Assembly: GCF_029910235.1 (NCBI RefSeq)
Contig: NZ_CP112874.1
Location: 4,864,720-4,928,719 of the forward strand
Source: Pseudanabaena galeata CCNP1313
Lineage (GTDB): Bacteria; Cyanobacteriota; Cyanobacteriia; Pseudanabaenales; Pseudanabaenaceae
Reading direction: 5' to 3'
DNA length: 64,000 nucleotides
The number at the start of each line of letters is the position of its first letter. The stretch's first letter is position 1. A program made the translations under genes and the position numbers. Under the pieces are notes generated by a model. It saw nothing but the letters and a program-made list of their open reading frames with translations, was not told the origin of the DNA and did not search any database. Of this stretch, positions 55,703 to 64,000 are shown piece after piece.

Positions 55703-56998
55703 TTAGAGAACTCTTAGGATCGTGGGGATACTATGCAAAGTAGTTAACTGGCGAATGGCAGCGATCGCCTGTTGGAAGTTGTACTCACTGACCCTTTGCG
55801 TTACCACCACAATTTCAGCTAACCCATCATGACTTGTATTTTTTTGTAAAATTGCATTCAAGCTAACGCAGTGTTTACCAAAAGCAGTACCCAGATCGCC
55901 GATCACCCCAGGTTTATCATGGGTTAGCAGTCGTGCATAGAACTGATTTACGGTGTTTTCAATTGGGGCAATTTTAGCGTAATGCTCATGGGAGCAGCCC
56001 ATTAATTGATTTACTTGATTGGGCATAGATTTCAAGGCTGCCACAACATTGATAATGTCGGCAACCACAGCACTAGCGGTTGCGCCTGCACCTGCGCCGG
56101 GACCTGAAAAAACAACTTCACCAATGGGATCGCCTTCAATGCGAACGGCATTAGTGACACCATGAATATTCGCAAGGGGATGTTGAATCGGGATTAGCGT
56201 AGGATGTACCCGAATTTCCAAATCAATGTCATTTTTGTGATCGGTACGCCGCGCAATTCCTAAGAGCTTAATTGTAAAGCCTAACTCTTTAGCATAGCCA
56301 ATATCAGCACTAGTGATCGAGCGAATACCCTCTCGGTAAATGTCCTCAAGTTTGACGCGATCGCCAAAGGCAAGACTTGCCAAAATCGCCATTTTATCGG
56401 CAGCATCATAGCCATCGACATCGGCGGTGGGATCAGCTTCTGCATAGCCCAATTGTTGAGCTTCAGCAAGGGTTGCGTCAAAATCAGCACCCTCAAAATA
56501 CATGCGGCTAAGAATGTAATTAGTTGTGCCGTTGACGATTCCTGTCAATTCACTGATGCGATTACCGCCGAGACTTTGCTTAAGGGCTTGAATCACAGGA
56601 ATACCACCACAGGCAGCAGCTTCTAGCATTACATATACGCCTTTTTGTTTGGCGGCAGTAAAAATTTCATTGCCATGTCTAGCAATTACGGCTTTATTCG
56701 CGGTAACAACATGTTTGCCATTGGCGATCGCTTTTAAAATCAAACTTTTGGCTGGCTCAATTCCGCCAATAACCTCAACCACAATATCGATCTCAGGATC
56801 ACTAACTATCGCAGCCAAATCATCTGTGACAATGCTGGAAGCGATCGCCACATCACGCTGCTTGTCTAGCGATCGCACACCTACCCGCGCGATTTCGATA
56901 TCAGGTAGCAAAGGATGGCGACCCGCAGGGTCTTGGAAAATTTTGGCAACACCTGTGCCAACTGTTCCTAATCCGAGAAGTCCAACTTTATATGTCAC
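55703..56998 (-). CDS. hom: Homoserine dehydrogenase
   Basis: 431 residues. NAD(P)-binding GLGTVGTGVAKIF at 8-20, then TANKAVIARHGNE, VMLEAAACGGIPVIQALKQSL and NGTTNYILSRM of the catalytic domain. The C-terminal ACT domain (LTHDKPGVIGDLGTAFGKH) binds an allosteric amino acid, usually threonine. It reduces aspartate semialdehyde to homoserine for Thr/Met synthesis. It stands alone. Confidence 0.96.
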   Translation of the reverse strand: MTYKVGLLGLGTVGTGVAKIFQDPAGRHPLLPDIEIARVGVRSLDKQRDVAIASSIVTDDLAAIVSDPEIDIVVEVIGGIEPAKSLILKAIANGKHVVTANKAVIARHGNEIFTAAKQKGVYVMLEAAACGGIPVIQALKQSLGGNRISELTGIVNGTTNYILSRMYFEGADFDATLAEAQQLGYAEADPTADVDGYDAADKMAILASLAFGDRVKLEDIYREGIRSITSADIGYAKELGFTIKLLGIARRTDHKNDIDLEIRVHPTLIPIQHPLANIHGVTNAVRIEGDPIGEVVFSGPGAGAGATASAVVADIINVVAALKSMPNQVNQLMGCSHEHYAKIAPIENTVNQFYARLLTHDKPGVIGDLGTAFGKHCVSLNAILQKNTSHDGLAEIVVVTQRVSEYNFQQAIAAIRQLTTLHSIPTILRVL

Positions 56999-57375
56999 AG
57001 TCTTATTTTTTTGATTTTCGTCGATTTCAATTAGCTTTTATTGTAGTTTTTTTGGGGACGCGATGAATCACGCATCTGCACTCAGCAATTCTCATTAAAA
57101 ACATCTTTTTTTGAAAGTCTGCCGTTGGCAGACTTTCAAAAAAAGATGTTGGTGTTTCCAGCGCCTTTGGCGCTGGAAACACCAACATCTTTTACATAAT
57201 GAGAAATGCTGATCTGCATGAATGAAGGGGGGCGTTTCGCGCCGCCTTCATTTATTAGGATTTTACTAAAATTAAAAAGGAAGAGATTGCATGGCAGTCT
57301 CTTCCTTTGACAAAATAATAAAGTTAAAAAACAAAAAGCAACGGCTACTACATAATCCAAAAACTAATCCAAAAA
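56999..57375. other. Gap with two-hairpin MITE, copy 2
   Basis: 57084-57209 is a miniature element with TCAGCAATTCTCATTA and TAATGAGAAATGCTGA ends. Inside are GAAAGTCTGCC / GGCAGACTTTC and GTGTTTCCAGCGCC / GGCGCTGGAAACAC hairpins. ATCTGCA repeats flank it near 57074 and 57212. From 57215 to 57258 is a fragment of the constant-end family (GAATGAAGG...GCCTTCATTTATT). No gene is present. Confidence 0.78.
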
Positions 57376-57723
57376 CTAAGCGGCGATCGCCATCAAAGCC
57401 TCTTTACTCGACTCTTTTGAGTTTGATAAATTCAGTCCCATATTCATGTCCATATCGACAACAGCAATTTGAGAACAAGGAATTGTATCAGCATGAATTA
57501 AACCAGAAAAAACACATTCACAGATTTCTAGTAAGGCATCTGCTGGAGCCGCAAATTGGATACTTTGATTTGGGAATACTACTCTTTCAAAAAAACTAAC
57601 ATTAGGTTGAGCTATGCGAATAATTTGCGCAGACTCGGTGTCGTTACGATAAATGCAGATTGATTGATTAAATTGAGATTCTAAGTTGCTGGAATTAATT
57701 TTTTGCGCTTGTATATTAAACAT
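57376..57723 (-). CDS. DUF1830 family protein
   Basis: 115 residues. CIYRNDTESAQIIRIAQPNVSFFERVVFPNQSIQFAAPADALLEI followed by ADTIPCSQIAV matches DUF1830 (text run shortened: CIYRNDTES, FFERVVFPNQSIQF, DTIPC). The family is small, cyanobacterial and without known function. The tail (MDMNMGLNLSNSKESS) is variable. The gene is flanked by repeats on both sides. Confidence 0.78.
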   Translation of the reverse strand: MFNIQAQKINSSNLESQFNQSICIYRNDTESAQIIRIAQPNVSFFERVVFPNQSIQFAAPADALLEICECVFSGLIHADTIPCSQIAVVDMDMNMGLNLSNSKESSKEALMAIAA

Positions 57724-57850
57724 TACGATCTCTTGTGAGTAGCCACTAACTTTACTGGTTCATGATCCCAGAGTAGGGGATCGTCTCATGGCTAGCAGTG
57801 ATATAGCGCACATATTCCAAGTTTCTTAAGCTTTGGGGATCGATTTTCTC

Positions 57851-57897
57851 ATGGTTTGTGAGAGTTAGTCACAAAGTAACTAACTCTCACAAACCAT
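57851..57897. repeat. Hairpin ATGGTTTGTGAGAG
   Basis: ATGGTTTGTGAGAGTTAGT and mirror around CACAAAGTA. It resembles the hairpin at 14991-15035. 57724-57850 has no recognisable feature except the upstream region of the DUF1830 gene. Confidence 0.7.
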
Positions 57898-57905
57898 TAA
57901 AATTA

Positions 57906-57972
57906 ACGCGAGTTCGATATAGCCATTTGCGTCGTGCGAAGCACGACGCAAATGGCTATATCGAATTGACAT
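57906..57972. mobile_element. IS982-related MITE, short form, in tandem
   Basis: 67 bp, ACGCGAGTTCGA and inverted ATGTCAATTCGA ends, single GCCATTTGCGTCGTGC hairpin. Direct repeats TAAAATTA at 57898-57905 and 57973-57980. The right repeat is shared with the next element. Confidence 0.85.
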
Positions 57973-57980
57973 TAAAATTA

Positions 57981-58091
57981 ACGTCAGTTCGATGAAAGCG
58001 AAAAATGGTAAGAATCGCTTAGCGATTCTTACCATTTTTTGCCATTTGCAGCTTGCGAAGCAAGCCGCAAATGGCTATATCGAACTGACAT
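57981..58091. mobile_element. IS982-related MITE, copy 3, in tandem
   Basis: 111 bp, same structure as 22808-22918 and 38817-38926. Direct repeats TAAAATTA at 57973-57980 and 58092-58099. Two elements therefore share one target sequence present three times. Confidence 0.88.
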
Positions 58092-58142
58092 TAAAATTAG
58101 GATAGCTATAGGGTTGATTTTTATCGCGTAAAGCAGTGTAAT

Positions 58143-59621
58143 CTATGGATTTTTGCCTAAATTAATCCCAAAAATATTATTTAAGCGATCGCGAACCCAT
58201 GATAAAGCAGCATATTGCGATCGCTGTAATTCTTCTTCATTGAGTAATCCCAGACTGATTAACACCTGCTGTCGCTCTGATAATTTCAGCGCAATCTGCT
58301 CGCCTAATTCTTTATGCTCACTGAGCAGCTTTTGTAACTGCTGACGCTCCACCACAAAGAGAACCGTATCTACAGTCAAAGCCCGAACCGTTGCTGTCCG
58401 AGGCATACCAATGAGTAGGGAAATCTCGCCAAAAAATTCGCCTTCACTTAATGTCGCGATCGCCTGATTATTTTTCTCAGAAAAGATTTCGACAACACCC
58501 GACAAAATGATGTAAAACTCTTCACTGGGATCATTCTCCCGACAAATGATTTCACTGATGTCAAAATGTTTACGATAGCCCCTAGCGATTAAAGCAAATA
58601 GTTCTAATTCTGTACATCTCTCGAAATAAGATATTTTCCGTAATAAATCGCGTAGGCTTTTGGTACTTATTTCATTACTAGCTGGAGACAGCACAGAATT
58701 TATCTGTTTTGTATTTTGCAACTGTTGATCGCGATCTTCTTCTGGATTTGGTGGTGCAATAATTTGTCTCATTGCTTCAGGATTATGCAGGATAATCTCT
58801 CTAGTTGGGAAAGGAATTCTAATGCCTCTGGATCTAAACTCGTAGGCAATCCGAAAATTAATGGAACTCCGAATTGGCTCATTAGCATCAGGATCATCAA
58901 TCCAGACTAATAGCTCAAACTCCAGTGATTCTCTTCCAAATGCTAGGAACCAAACTTCTGGCGGTGGATTTGACAATACTCGCGGTTCATGCCGAGCCGA
59001 AGTTAGCAATGCTTCAGTTAAGACTAATAGATCGGTGTCGTAAGCCACGCTAACGGGGATATGAATGCGGCAAGTATGTCCTGCATAACTCCAGTTAACT
59101 GTATTGTTTTCAATAAAACGTTGATTTGGCACAATTACGAATAAATCATCTTCAGTGCGAATAATAGTGGAACGAATCGAAATTTTTTCAATTGTGCCTT
59201 TGAGTTCGCCAATTTCTACGTAATCACCAACCTTGATAGTTTGCTCGAAGAGTAAAACTAGTCCACTAATAAAGTTGCTAGCAATATTTTGTAAACCAAA
59301 GCCAATCCCAATCCCGACTACGCCCGCAATCACTGCTAGAGAGCTAAGATCTATGCCAGCAGTTTGCAAAATAATTACACTGCTAAGAGTAATCAGGAGA
59401 TATTTGATAAATACAGTTATTGCTTCTTGCAATCCACGATTAATCCGAAGTTTGGTTAATAGCGATCGCCTAATAATTTCGCTAATGATTCTTGATACAA
59501 AAAAAGCTAAGACAATGAGACCTAGCAAAGAAGAGATCGTAGCGATCGAAAACTTAGTACCTCCAATATCTAAAATTTGAGCTGTGAAGATTGCATATAG
59601 GTTTGTTAATAAAACATCCAT
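58143..59621 (-). CDS. MscS-type channel with cyclic nucleotide-binding domain
   Basis: 492 residues. Three membrane helices in the first 125 residues, with the pore helix SLAVIAGVVGIGIGFGLQN. The MscS beta domain carries VGDYVEIGELKGTIEKISIRST. A cyclic nucleotide-binding domain lies at about 345-460 (FYIILSGVVEIF, EGEFFGEISLLIGMPRTATVRA). MscS-CNBD fusions of this kind are known in cyanobacteria and can be cyclic-nucleotide gated channels. The phosphate-binding cassette GEISLLIGMPRTATVRA keeps Glu and Arg, so cAMP or cGMP binding is plausible. Confidence 0.93.
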   Translation of the reverse strand: MDVLLTNLYAIFTAQILDIGGTKFSIATISSLLGLIVLAFFVSRIISEIIRRSLLTKLRINRGLQEAITVFIKYLLITLSSVIILQTAGIDLSSLAVIAGVVGIGIGFGLQNIASNFISGLVLLFEQTIKVGDYVEIGELKGTIEKISIRSTIIRTEDDLFVIVPNQRFIENNTVNWSYAGHTCRIHIPVSVAYDTDLLVLTEALLTSARHEPRVLSNPPPEVWFLAFGRESLEFELLVWIDDPDANEPIRSSINFRIAYEFRSRGIRIPFPTREIILHNPEAMRQIIAPPNPEEDRDQQLQNTKQINSVLSPASNEISTKSLRDLLRKISYFERCTELELFALIARGYRKHFDISEIICRENDPSEEFYIILSGVVEIFSEKNNQAIATLSEGEFFGEISLLIGMPRTATVRALTVDTVLFVVERQQLQKLLSEHKELGEQIALKLSERQQVLISLGLLNEEELQRSQYAALSWVRDRLNNIFGINLGKNP

Positions 59622-59738
59622 CTTTTAGTTTAATTTCTCCACAACAACTCAACCCAAATTAACTTTAGAAAGTATGGCTAAGTGTGGTTTTCTAAAAATA
59701 ACAATTCCCATTCATATCCTAATTTACTTCTTAATTTA

Positions 59739-60821
59739 CTAGTTTTGAGTTGTATAAACTACAGTCGCATTTGCGTTGGGTATTTCTGATTTTTTAAGCT
59801 GAGTGTTGATCTTGCCCAAACCATCCTCGGTTCCAATCCATATTTGTTGATTATAAACAAGCAAATTAATCACTGAACTACTTGGCAAATTATAAATCGA
59901 TGATGTAATTGCGCCATTATAAGTATTGGCAAGAACTAACCCATCTCTCATACCAATCCACAACTCACCATTTTTATGACTCGCCAGAGCCACAATATCT
60001 CGTCCAGTTACAGCATTAATGCGGGCGATCGCCTTATTAGTTTTTGGATTAATTTCAAACACATTGCGAGGAGTACCTGCCCAAATCTTACCCGATGGCT
60101 CCACGGCGATCGCTTGGACAATTTGACCTGATACATAGGGAATCCTTGCGGTGATTTTGGCTGTTCCAGGGTTGATTTTCACCAGTCCATTTAATGTACC
60201 GACCCAGAGATTACCAGCATTATCAAACTGCATCACATTGGCGGCTGTCCCTGGAAGATTGGGCATTCTGGCATAGGTTTCAGCATTGTAAGGACTGATG
60301 CGGGTTAATCCTTGATCAGTTCCGACCCAAATAAAACCTGCCCGATCCATCGCTAGACTAAGAATTCGGCTGGAAGATAGTTGAATCGCGATGTTTTCAA
60401 TTTTGCCAGAGCTAGGCTCAATCTGATACAGGCCTGAGGTTGTGCCAACCCAAAAATAGCCACGACGATCTTCTAATAGGGCGGTAACCGTGGAATTGGG
60501 TAAAGAGATGGAGTTAACTGCCGCACCAGTTCTCTGATCAATTTGCATCAAACCTTGCCAAGTACCGATCCATAGTCTTCCCTGATAATCGATGAGGGTG
60601 GAGCTAACTCGACTATCTAGATTTGATGCGGGATTACGGGCAAGAAGAATATTATTTGCTGGTATATCTGAATTATGCTTGTCAGGATTAATTGCATTGG
60701 CGCTGTTAACGACTCCATAGGTTACGGTGCATAAGCTGACTACATTAACTATTACGGAAATTAATGTACTGGATAACGCAATGGAGATTTTTTTGGCTAC
60801 CAACATCTTTACCACCATCAT
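59739..60821 (-). CDS. Exported propeller protein (two-component regulator propeller repeats)
   Basis: 360 residues. A signal-like N-terminus (AKKISIALSSTLISVIVNVV) is followed by about seven repeats of the type GRLWIGTWQGLMQID, GYFWVGTTSGLYQIEP, GFIWVGTDQGLTRI, GNLWVGTLNGLVKI, GKIWAGTPRN, GELWIGMRDGLV and QIWIGTEDGLGKI. This is the reg_prop repeat of hybrid sensor kinases, but no kinase domain follows. It is probably a periplasmic binding or scaffold protein. Confidence 0.88.
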   Translation of the reverse strand: MMVVKMLVAKKISIALSSTLISVIVNVVSLCTVTYGVVNSANAINPDKHNSDIPANNILLARNPASNLDSRVSSTLIDYQGRLWIGTWQGLMQIDQRTGAAVNSISLPNSTVTALLEDRRGYFWVGTTSGLYQIEPSSGKIENIAIQLSSSRILSLAMDRAGFIWVGTDQGLTRISPYNAETYARMPNLPGTAANVMQFDNAGNLWVGTLNGLVKINPGTAKITARIPYVSGQIVQAIAVEPSGKIWAGTPRNVFEINPKTNKAIARINAVTGRDIVALASHKNGELWIGMRDGLVLANTYNGAITSSIYNLPSSSVINLLVYNQQIWIGTEDGLGKINTQLKKSEIPNANATVVYTTQN

Positions 60822-60903
60822 TAGTCGCTATATATGCTCTTTTAAGCGTCAGATGTTAACACAAGAGATTGCGATCGCCACATCAATTTTAGACATCCTC
60901 TAT

Positions 60904-60986
60904 AAAACCCAAAATAGTAATGGCGGCGCTTCGCGCCGCCATTACTATTTTGGATTAAAGGTGGCGCTTCGCGCCATCTTTAATCC
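60904..60986. repeat. Two overlapping hairpins at the FecR gene 3' end
   Basis: 60909-60953: CCAAAATAGTAATGGCGGCG with CTT loop, constant-end family, arm TAGTAAT. 60952-60986: GGATTAAAG..GGCGC and mirror. The latter touches the minus-strand stop at 60986. Confidence 0.78.
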
Positions 60987-62110
60987 TATGGTTTTGGCTC
61001 TGGAGCTACGGGTGCGGGTGCAGGTATCTCAGGTTGAACTGGCTGAGGTGGTGGCTCTAAGGGCGCAGGTTGTGCAGGTGGTGGCTCTATCGGTGTTGCC
61101 ACAGGATTGTTAGTTACAGGTGTCGGCTCTGTCCTTACTGGTTCTGGAGCATTATTGTTGGCTGGAGCAGGATTGTTGGAATTTGCTTGTGGAACAGCAG
61201 GTTCCGTCCTAGCGGCTGTTGGTTCTTCACGTCTGGGGGCAGGTGGTTCTTCACGGCGATCATTGCGATCGCTATTTGCGGCTGGGCTTGAATTATAAGT
61301 AACTTTATTGCGGTTGGGATTTTCAGTAGGTTTAGGTAAGTCAGCACGGCGAAACTCAATCTTACTTGCTTCTCTAACCGTCGCGGTAACCCCAAATTCT
61401 GAGGTGATCTGTGGCAAGCTTGCCAACTGGGTACTAAATCCAAAAATTAGAGCATTGTTCGCAATTCGCTTATCAATACTTTCTCTATCAATGCGTTTTG
61501 GAGCTGAAGCCTTACCATCGGCTTTGATCCTGATTTCTTCACCTTTGCCAAGGGTGACAATTTCTGATGTGCTTTTGAGCAAGACCGTGACAGTGCCATC
61601 AAGCGCAATCACCCGACGATCTTCCGCCGCCTTAGCTGGAATTTCTAGATACACCGTGCCATCGTTGCTAGAAATTTCGCCAAAGGGGGTTTGGACTTGA
61701 GCTGGGGATTTGCGATCGCTAGCCGCCCAAGCTACTAAGCGCCCAGAGGTAAATTCAACTTGATTTTGCGGTCTGAGGGTTAAGGTGGATTTTCCGCCAA
61801 TTCTGATAATCGCACCACTGCGTAAGGTCACCTGAGCAGTTGAAGAGTCCTCGGTGCTAACGCTTTCATTTACCTTAAGGGGGACACCTACAGTCGCAGG
61901 TCTTGCCGATGTGGCGTTAACATATTTAACGCGCACAGGGAAGCTACGAATTTCACTAATTTCGGCGATCGCTTCGGTCGGTAAAGCCTCAGAACTAAAA
62001 GGTTTAGGAGGCTGATTAATTGTGCAACTAGGCAGAACTACGACCGCTAAAGATAAGACCAAAAGCGGCAAAATTTGCCTAGAGATTTTGAATAACTGCC
62101 AACGCTGCAT
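60986..62110 (-). CDS. FecR-domain lipoprotein with proline-rich tail
   Basis: 374 residues. A lipoprotein-type signal (LLVLSLAVVVLPSCTI) with LPSC lipobox. The FecR domain (about 70-190) contains TAQVTLRSGAIIRIGGKSTLTL, GRLVAWAASDRKSPAQVQTPFG and SNDGTVYLEI. The C-terminal 110 residues are Pro/Glu/Asn-rich (PVQPEIPAPAPVAPEPKP). FecR domains sit in periplasmic regulators or matrix proteins. No sigma factor or TonB receptor is adjacent. Confidence 0.88.
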   Translation of the reverse strand: MQRWQLFKISRQILPLLVLSLAVVVLPSCTINQPPKPFSSEALPTEAIAEISEIRSFPVRVKYVNATSARPATVGVPLKVNESVSTEDSSTAQVTLRSGAIIRIGGKSTLTLRPQNQVEFTSGRLVAWAASDRKSPAQVQTPFGEISSNDGTVYLEIPAKAAEDRRVIALDGTVTVLLKSTSEIVTLGKGEEIRIKADGKASAPKRIDRESIDKRIANNALIFGFSTQLASLPQITSEFGVTATVREASKIEFRRADLPKPTENPNRNKVTYNSSPAANSDRNDRREEPPAPRREEPTAARTEPAVPQANSNNPAPANNNAPEPVRTEPTPVTNNPVATPIEPPPAQPAPLEPPPQPVQPEIPAPAPVAPEPKP

Positions 62111-62320
62111 CGTAAATTTTTTGTAGAGTCTACAAAGCCAGTTTTTTCGCTATACTAGAAAGTCTGGTTAAAACCGTAAATTCTAATGTATATATATTAG
62201 TTCTAACTTCGTTGTTTGACCATAGCTAGTAGTAATTCTCATCATAGCTGTGAGACTGCGCCGTAGCCGCAATCCCTCAGATGTAAATCTATCTTTTAAA
62301 CGAGTAAGAGTCAAAAGCAC

Positions 62321-62782
62321 ATGGCAAAGAGTAATTTGCAGGTCATGCTGACCAAAAATGTTACAAAATTAGGCAAACTTGGCGATTTAGTAGCTGTAAA
62401 GCCTGGTTATGCCCAAAATTTCCTCATACCTCAAGGTTTAGCTATTCGTGCTACCTCTGGTGTGATTAAAGAAGTTGAAAGACGTAAAGAAGTTGAGCGT
62501 CAACGTTTGATCGCTATTCGTCAAGAAGCAGAAAGCCGTAAGACCGCATTATCAACTATTGGTGGCTTTATTATTAAGAAAAAAGTCGGCGAAGGTAATG
62601 CAATTTTCGGGACTGTGACCGATCGCGAAGTTGCTCAGTTGATTACCGCAAAGTCGATGCTAGAAATCGATCACCGCGACATTACAATTCCTGAAATTAA
62701 TCAAACAGGTACTTTTGATGTTTCGATCAAGCTTCATGCTGAAGTCACCGCAACTATCAAAATTCAAGTTATTCCTGAATAA
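62321..62782 (+). CDS. rplI: 50S ribosomal protein L9
   Basis: 153 residues. The N-terminal domain VMLTKNVTKLGKLGDLVAVKPGYAQNFLIPQG, connecting helix and C-terminal IFGTVTDREVAQLI are typical (shown in shortened form: GDLVAVKPGYAQNFLIPQG). ATG at 62321. The upstream 210 bp contain the divergent promoter region with FecR and no further feature that I can name. Confidence 0.97.
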   Translation: MAKSNLQVMLTKNVTKLGKLGDLVAVKPGYAQNFLIPQGLAIRATSGVIKEVERRKEVERQRLIAIRQEAESRKTALSTIGGFIIKKKVGEGNAIFGTVTDREVAQLITAKSMLEIDHRDITIPEINQTGTFDVSIKLHAEVTATIKIQVIPE

Positions 62783-62790
62783 TCATCTCC

Positions 62791-62825
62791 AAAAAGAGGC
62801 GGCGCAAAGCGCCGCCTCTTTTTTT
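62791..62825 (+). terminator. Terminator after rplI
   Basis: AAAAAGAGGCGGCGC AAA GCGCCGCCTCTTTTT followed by more T. It is bidirectional by symmetry and also lies after the convergent pdxA. Confidence 0.9.
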
Positions 62826-62826
62826 T

Positions 62827-62850
62827 GACAAGGGGCTTAAGCCCCTTGTC
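62827..62850. repeat. Perfect palindrome encoding the pdxA C-terminus
   Basis: GACAAGGGGCTTAAGC and mirror. It contains the 20-bp palindrome also found at 45032-45051. The pdxA stop TAA falls in its centre, so the last residues QGA are encoded by the palindrome. Confidence 0.75.
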
Positions 62851-63916
62851 TGATTTTTACGAGTTCTACGGCTAAGGCGATCGCCTCGATCGTACTAGCA
62901 GGATCGGCAATACCTTTGCCAGCAATATCAAAAGCTGTCCCATGATCGGGTGATGTGCGAACAAAGGGCAACCCAATTGTGGTATTCACAGCCCGATCAA
63001 AGGCTAAGAGCTTAACGGGAATTAAACCCTGATCGTGGTACATCGCAAGATAAGCATCGTAACCAAGTGTTACGCGATCGCGATCGCTCCAAGCCTTGGC
63101 AGGATTGATCCACATCGTATCGGGTGGAATTGGGTTTGTAACTTGGACGTTGGGGTGTTGCTGACGATAGCGATCTATTAACGGCTGTAACCAGTCCCTC
63201 TCCTCGCGCCCTAGTTGTCCCTGTTCACCACTATGGGGATTGATCCCCGATATCGCAATCCGTGGATTTGTAATCCCAAAATCTTGCAACAGCGATCGGC
63301 GGAGTAATTCTAATTTCTGCTCGATTAACTCTGGTGTAAGTTGCTTGGTGACTTCGCTCAAAGGAATATGCACCGTTGCTAGCAAAGTACGAAACACCCA
63401 GTCTGTATGAGGAGATTTACCCACAAACAACATCCCAAAATCATCAACTTGGCTCCGCTCAGCCAATAACTCAGTCTGTCCTGCATAGTCATGCCCCGCT
63501 TGTTTCCATGCTGACTTAGCGATCGGTGCGGTAACGATCGCATCAAAATTTCCTGCGAGAGTTGCAGCGATCGCAGCATCTAAATAAGCAAAACTAGCTG
63601 CCCCACTTGCGCGATTGCCAATTCCTAAAGAAATCTCCTCATTAGTGCGGATATCGACAATCTCTAGGCGATCTGGATCAGCCATCAGTAAATTGTTATG
63701 ATTTCTCAACAAATCATAGGTTTCCCCTAGATAGCGGCGATCGCCAAAAACTGTAAACGTTGCATCCAGTCCTAATAAATGGCGATCAGCTAGAGATTTT
63801 AGAATGATTTCCGTACCAATTCCTGCGGGATCGCCTATAGTGAGAGCTATTCGCGCTCTAGAGTTAGGCTGAGATTTTGCTCTGGAGCTTGTGTAGTCAT
63901 TCCGCAGAATATTCAT
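62837..63916 (-). CDS. pdxA: 4-hydroxythreonine-4-phosphate dehydrogenase
   Basis: 359 residues from the ATG at 63916 ([11 protein letters not shown]); an upstream start at 63994 is possible but gives an atypical N-terminus. It oxidises 4-phosphohydroxy-L-threonine in vitamin B6 synthesis. [20 protein letters not shown], the metal-binding His in AGQTELLA context, [16 protein letters not shown] and [20 protein letters not shown] identify it. Cyanobacteria usually make PLP with PdxS/PdxT, so PdxA may have another role, such as related hydroxythreonine-like substrates. Confidence 0.93.
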   Translation of the reverse strand: MNILRNDYTSSRAKSQPNSRARIALTIGDPAGIGTEIILKSLADRHLLGLDATFTVFGDRRYLGETYDLLRNHNNLLMADPDRLEIVDIRTNEEISLGIGNRASGAASFAYLDAAIAATLAGNFDAIVTAPIAKSAWKQAGHDYAGQTELLAERSQVDDFGMLFVGKSPHTDWVFRTLLATVHIPLSEVTKQLTPELIEQKLELLRRSLLQDFGITNPRIAISGINPHSGEQGQLGREERDWLQPLIDRYRQQHPNVQVTNPIPPDTMWINPAKAWSDRDRVTLGYDAYLAMYHDQGLIPVKLLAFDRAVNTTIGLPFVRTSPDHGTAFDIAGKGIADPASTIEAIALAVELVKIRQGA

Positions 63917-64000
63917 TAAGTCAATTAAGTAATTCTCCAAAATTTTAATACACGCGATAAGATCGTGATCCGCCGTTAGCCCTCTTGACCACAACCAACG

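Overview
The window looks like chromosomal DNA from a filamentous or unicellular cyanobacterium, most likely Pseudanabaena or a close relative. The evidence is frequent HIP1-type GCGATCGC octamers, the order rplS - tRNA-Trp - secE - nusG - rplK - rplA - rplJ - rplL, cyanobacterial families (DUF1830, DUF2808, DUF554, a glycine-rich RRM protein, a front-end type desaturase, glcF), and many short palindromic repeats between genes. The genus is inferred from this overall character and was not tested by any search.

Layout. 0-5 kb: a gene tail, ftsY, a GAF/PP2C phosphatase, a tRNA-fMet, a structured non-coding block and a DUF554 membrane protein. 5.6-9.7 kb: all three subunits of dark-operative protochlorophyllide reductase, in the order N-B-L. 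9.9-15 kb: a GNAT enzyme, an HTH protein, a double-domain M16 protease and an MnmC-like methyltransferase. 15.2-19.5 kb: the ribosomal protein/secE/nusG cluster with an L10 attenuator, followed by hicBA and a free-standing hisE. 20-28 kb: PBP1A, an RsbW-like kinase, YvcK, YjbQ, RsmE and a phosphohexomutase. 28-38.6 kb: a phytase-like exported protein, two Uma2 nucleases, a HerA-type ATPase, an RNA-binding protein, atpG, thiG and a priA with an in-frame repeat insertion. 38.9-41.6 kb: an IS1380 element nested in an IS982 element, itself nested in a hairpin repeat. 41.7-64 kb: glcF, a desaturase, gltD, hisH, surE, an LD-carboxypeptidase, mscL, a dihydroorotase homolog, hom, an MscS/CNBD channel, a propeller protein, a FecR protein, rplI and pdxA.

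The two most notable results are these. First, the DPOR cluster (bchN, bchB, bchL) has the sequence features, the L-subunit N-terminal extension and the compact arrangement of purple-bacterial Bch proteins, not of ordinary cyanobacterial ChlLNB. All cluster ligands are conserved, so it looks like a functional xenologous replacement. Second, the intergenic regions hold several distinct families of miniature mobile elements. One family shares its terminal repeats and its 7-8 bp target duplications with the IS982 element in the same window. Another has inserted repeatedly at or next to stop codons. A third is a hairpin family with constant ends and a constant centre but a variable arm that always stays self-complementary.

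Most protein-coding genes are housekeeping genes in short runs. The regulatory pair of a PP2C phosphatase (2.2 kb) and an RsbW-type kinase (23 kb) suggests partner-switching control in this organism, although the two genes are not adjacent.
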